From Pyronema omphalodes (taxonomy: Eukaryota > Ascomycota > Pezizomycetes > Pezizales > Pyronemataceae), in the NCBI GenBank assembly GCA_024516155.1, contig JAJJXM010000138.1, forward strand, positions 1-40,915: a DNA stretch of 40,915 nucleotides, in the 5' to 3' direction. The translations under genes were made by a program, and so were the position numbers. The notes under the pieces were generated by a model. That model was given only the letters and a program-made list of their open reading frames with translations. It made no database searches and was not told the DNA's origin. Positions 38,337-40,915 of the stretch are shown here, piece after piece (the stretch's first letter is position 1; every line of letters begins with the position of its first letter).

Positions 38337-39131
38337 TAAAAAAAAAAAAAATAATAATAAAAAGAAGTCGGAGGAGGACGAAGGGAGGGAGAAGCGGGAG
38401 GCGAGAGCGGAGAGAGAGACGAGGGAGAGGGGAGATGGAGGAAGCGGACGATGACGAGGAGAGAGTGGAGACGGGAGACTGGGAGAGCGGAGGCGTGGTT
38501 GTTGTGGAGAATGGCGTGGTGTGTTTTTTCTTTTTTTTTTTTTTGAAGCGGGAATGAAAGTGAAGCGAGGAGTCGAGGGAGAGGAGAGACGCGGTAGAGA
38601 CGGACGGGAGGAGCACGAATGAGGCGAGTGCAAGATGGTGGCGCGGAGAGAAGTGGACGGAGTGGGACGATGGACGGCTGGCGAGTCGAGAGGGAGGAGC
38701 GTGGTGAAGGGCGAGGAGAGGGACGTAGAGTAGGGTAGTGGCACAGGGGAGAGAGGTGCGGTGGGGGGCGTTGACCCGGAGGAGTTATATCTTCTTTTCT
38801 TTTCTTTTGCTTGTTTGTTTTTGCTTTGTGGAGGAAATAAAGGTGGAAAAACGGTTAAAAACGGGAGGGGAAGGGTGGAGGAAATGGGGGAACGACCCGG
38901 CGAGGTGGCCTCCGAGCGTACAGGGCTCCTGGAACAGACGACGCTTGACGAACAAAAAGCACAACGAGACTTGGGGGTCTACAACCCCACACCCTAACGA
39001 CAAGCTCTGGGGCATACCCAGTGAGAGCCTGGCCTGACACCCGGGTTTCTTAATTTTGTATTTACTGTAGATTCCGCCATAACCTTACGGTTGCATGCGT
39101 GTATGAGTTAATAAATAAATAAATAAATAAA
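38337..39131 (+). other. C1 3' UTR and C-type 3' end
   Basis: An A-rich stretch directly follows the stop codons (38336-38360). A strongly G/A-rich tract with little pyrimidine follows (about 38365-38510), then a T run (38527-38543) and another G/A-rich part. The shared block GTGGAGGAAATAAAGG then leads into the C-type end, with hairpin GGGGT-CTACA-ACCCC (38974-38988), stem-loop AACC-TTAC-GGTT (39081-39092) and (AAAT)n tail. No gene is seen here. Confidence 0.75.
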
Positions 39132-40084
39132 TCCACTGCCCATACTATCACCCATATCGCCGAAGACTCCACCCCCGTCCCTGCAAACGTCAAACGACTC
39201 CACCCCGACATCGCTCCGATCAACGCCACACCTCCCAGCAACGCCGACCTCGCTCAATCCATCGACGTCCTCCACCACAATCTTGCCACCACCGCGGACA
39301 TGTTTCGTCACGCCGACCAGACAACGAACGACAGAATCAACAAAGCGTTCAAGACAATCAACAAGAACCAGTCCCTCCTCCAATCCATCTACGATGCCGT
39401 CCAACTCCTCGCCCCGTCCCTCCTACCGAAAGGAACAGCTACCGACGTGTCCCCCACCCCCGTCTCCGCATCCTCCACCCCCGTCGAGACCACCAGCCCC
39501 GATACCCAACCCGTTAACGCCCCTCTCGATTTACCCTCCAAACATGCCCCCCGCCTCAGCGAAGCCGAGTACTGGAAGCAGAGGTGCCTGAACGCCGAAG
39601 CTGAACTCCGGAAGAACGAGCTCACTCCTCCCCCTCACCTACCCCCTCCCCCACCCCAGGCGGACGAACCGTGGCAAGGACCAATACCCGCGGCCACCAA
39701 GTTGTTCAAAGAGAAAGCCGCTGCCCCATCAAAGACCCCCCCTAAGACCACCAAACCCAACCCCCAACGCAAGAACCCCCCCCGCGTCCAAGACATTGTG
39801 ATCCCCTGCCCTGACCCCCGTGCCCTGCCCGATAGCTCTAAGGCCGCCATTGGATTAGCCATCAACGAAGCCCTACACAAGGCGAAGGTGGAAGGAAACA
39901 TCATGACGGTTAGGAAAAATATGGCAGGAAGCCTCATGCTTACCCCCTCCCCGAACACATCCATTACCGATCTCACCCCCCACCTCTCAGTTATCCACGC
40001 CGCTGCCTGCACAGTCCACCCCAACCTCTTGCCCCCCCGACTTAACGAAAAATGGTATAAATTGGCAGTCCACGGAATCCCCAC
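39132..40084 (+). pseudogene. C2 segment 2: ORF1 middle part
   Basis: It is almost identical to C1 ORF1 (32812 onward), including the B8 target site in its uninterrupted form, DRINKAFKTINKNQSLLQ, the EYWKQRCLNAEAELRKNE coiled coil and NEKWYKLAVHGIPT. It is interrupted by B7 at 40084. The frame is open across the segment and runs on by chance into B7 in a non-B frame, making a chimeric reading frame that ends at 40331. Confidence 0.88.
40072..40084 (+). repeat. Target-site duplication of B7 (right copy 40707-40719)
   Basis: ACGGAATCCCCAC is identical at 40072-40084 and 40707-40719. The right copy follows the AAAT-type tail. C1 carries the uninterrupted site near 33732-33744. Confidence 0.92.
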
Positions 40085-40378
40085 CCTCCTCTGCAAAGAA
40101 GACTTGGGCAGAAGTCGTCAAGAGCGGAGACATCAACGTCCAGATTGTGCTTGGGAATGGCAATCTTGGACTGACAACACCACCGACAAGAAGGGGAGAG
40201 AGGCGAGGCGGGGCAGCGAGAAGGCTGAGGAAGAAGGAGGGAGAAGGGGAGAGAGGGGAGGAGAAGAGGGGCAGGGCTGGCCCGGGTGTCTCAAAGGGCA
40301 AAGAGTCAGAAGACACCAGCGGAGGAGTTGAGAGAGGGAGAGGAGAGTGGGGGCCTAGGTGGCCCGGCGGCTGTTTAA
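40085..40378 (+). pseudogene. B7 protein gene, C-terminal remnant with frameshift
   Basis: In the B frame it reads SSAKKTWAEVVKSGDINV, LGNGNLGLTTPPTRRGERR and the Arg/Glu/Gly-rich tail. An extra base near 40338 then changes the ending, so GGPAAV is not reached in frame. There is no start codon of its own. Confidence 0.8.
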
Positions 40379-40706
40379 CTTTGCTTTGGTTTTGTTTTTT
40401 GCTTTGTGGAGGAAATAAAGGCGGAAAAATGGTTAAAAAAGGGAGGGGAAGGGTGGAGGAAATGGGGGAACGACCCGGCGAGGTGGCCTCCGAGCGTACA
40501 GGGCTCCTGGAACAGACGACGCTTGACGAACAAAAGCACAGCGAGACTTGGGGGGTCTACAACCCCACACCCTAACGACAAGCTCTGGGGCATACCCAGT
40601 GAGAGCCTGGCCTGACACCCGGGTTTCTTAATTTGTATTTACTGTAGATTCCGCCATAACCTTACGGTTGGATGCGTGTATGAGTTAAGAAATAATAAAT
40701 AAATAA
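40085..40706 (+). mobile_element. B7: 5'-truncated B element with C-type 3' end
   Basis: The B sequence starts at CTCCTCTGCAAAGAAG, about 1.3 kb into the element. It contains the last ~97 codons of the B frame (stop at 40376-40378, with one extra base near 40338 shifting the frame), the 3' segment, the C-type end with stem-loop at 40658-40669, and a short tail. A perfect 13-base target duplication flanks it. Confidence 0.9.
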
Positions 40707-40915
40707 ACGGAATCCCCACGGACTGCTACGAGGACACCGCCGAGGGTATGCAAAAGTTGCAGCAAGACATCGAGATGAACCACAACGTACGCCTGACACA
40801 ACCCCCAAGGTACATCTCTCACCCGGACAGCGTGTTGGTAAGACCGCCTCCAGTGTGATGATCGCACTGAAGTCCAGCGAGGAATACAACTCCTCAAGAG
40901 AAAAAAGGGTGACAG
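40707..40915 (+). pseudogene. C2 segment 3: ORF1 continuation, cut by the window edge
   Basis: It resumes after B7 with the codons for GIPTDCYEDTAEGM, MNHNVRLTQPPRYISHPD. Relative to C1, one base is missing near 40827 and further single-base changes occur near 40890, so the frame is broken here. It continues beyond the window. Confidence 0.82.

Larger units (their letters stand above)
30125..39131 (+). mobile_element. C1: full-length family C LINE (about 7 kb without B8)
   Basis: It runs from the family C terminal box (30137-30165) to the stem-loop (39081-39092) and (AAAT)n tail (39131). Layout: 5' UTR about 294 bases, ORF1 636 codons (split by B8), 8-base overlap, ORF2 about 1,333 codons, 3' UTR about 795 bases. 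Defects: the B8 insertion in ORF1, plus one nonsense codon and one deletion in ORF2. It is inserted in C2. Confidence 0.92.

Noticed and set aside
1..40915. LTR retrotransposon, DNA transposon, tRNA or rRNA gene, tRNA-derived SINE
   Set aside because: No long direct or inverted terminal repeats of the LTR or transposase type, no protease/integrase motifs, and no recognisable tRNA A/B box pair or rRNA sequence were seen by reading. A motif scan was not possible.

Overview
The whole window is a nest of non-LTR (LINE-type) retrotransposons. I find no host gene, rRNA, tRNA or CRISPR array. The LINE proteins have the layout of the fungal Tad1/I-like group: ORF1 is a Gag-like protein with CCHC zinc knuckles, and ORF2 carries APE-type endonuclease, reverse transcriptase (RT), RNase H and a C-terminal Cys/His motif. 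This suggests a filamentous fungus with a GC-rich genome; the phylum cannot be fixed from these data. Names A, B, C and D are local to this report.

Family A is an autonomous LINE of about 7 kb. Its 3' end is a stem-loop plus an (AAAC)n tail. Copies: A1 1595-3956 (-), A2 10034-11840 plus 18809-22766 (+), A3 11841-18808 (-, full length), A4 8208-9644 (+, 5'-truncated). Family C is an autonomous LINE of about 7 kb whose 3' end is a related stem-loop plus an (AAAT)n tail. Copies: C1 30125-39131 (+, full length, carrying an insertion) and C2 29457-30124, 39132-40084 and 40707-40915 (+). Family D is an older, C-like LINE. Host element D1 (-) is cut into four pieces (28924-27183, 25196-24762, 10033-9857, 6417-6140); D2 is 466-1594 (-) and D3 is 3957-4132 (+).

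Family B is the most interesting component. It is a non-autonomous element of about 2 kb that encodes one coiled-coil, basic protein of 484 residues and no endonuclease, RT or RNase H. Eight copies are present. Three have intact reading frames of identical length (22964-24418, 25382-26836, 31016-32470). Its 3' end copies either the A-type end (B1, B3, B4, B6, B8) or the C-type end (B2, B7) behind the same coding body. This points to a Gag-only parasite that can use two different LINE machineries. Its protein has a sharply hypervariable patch between near-identical flanks.

Nesting, read from target-site duplications: D1 was hit by B6, B2, A2 and B3. A3 sits in A2, B1 in the tail of A2, A4 in B3, C2 in B6, C1 in C2, B8 in C1, and B7 in C2. 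The left part (1595-6116) repeats, in inverted order, the chimeric B tail / D / A junctions of the right part (6418-11840), so a large imperfect inverted duplication lies around a D1 spacer at 6140-6417.

Expected cooperation: ORF1 proteins bind the element RNA. ORF2 nicks the target and copies the RNA from its 3' end, recognised through the stem-loop and short-repeat tail. B supplies its own ORF1-like protein and presumably borrows ORF2 from A or C in trans.
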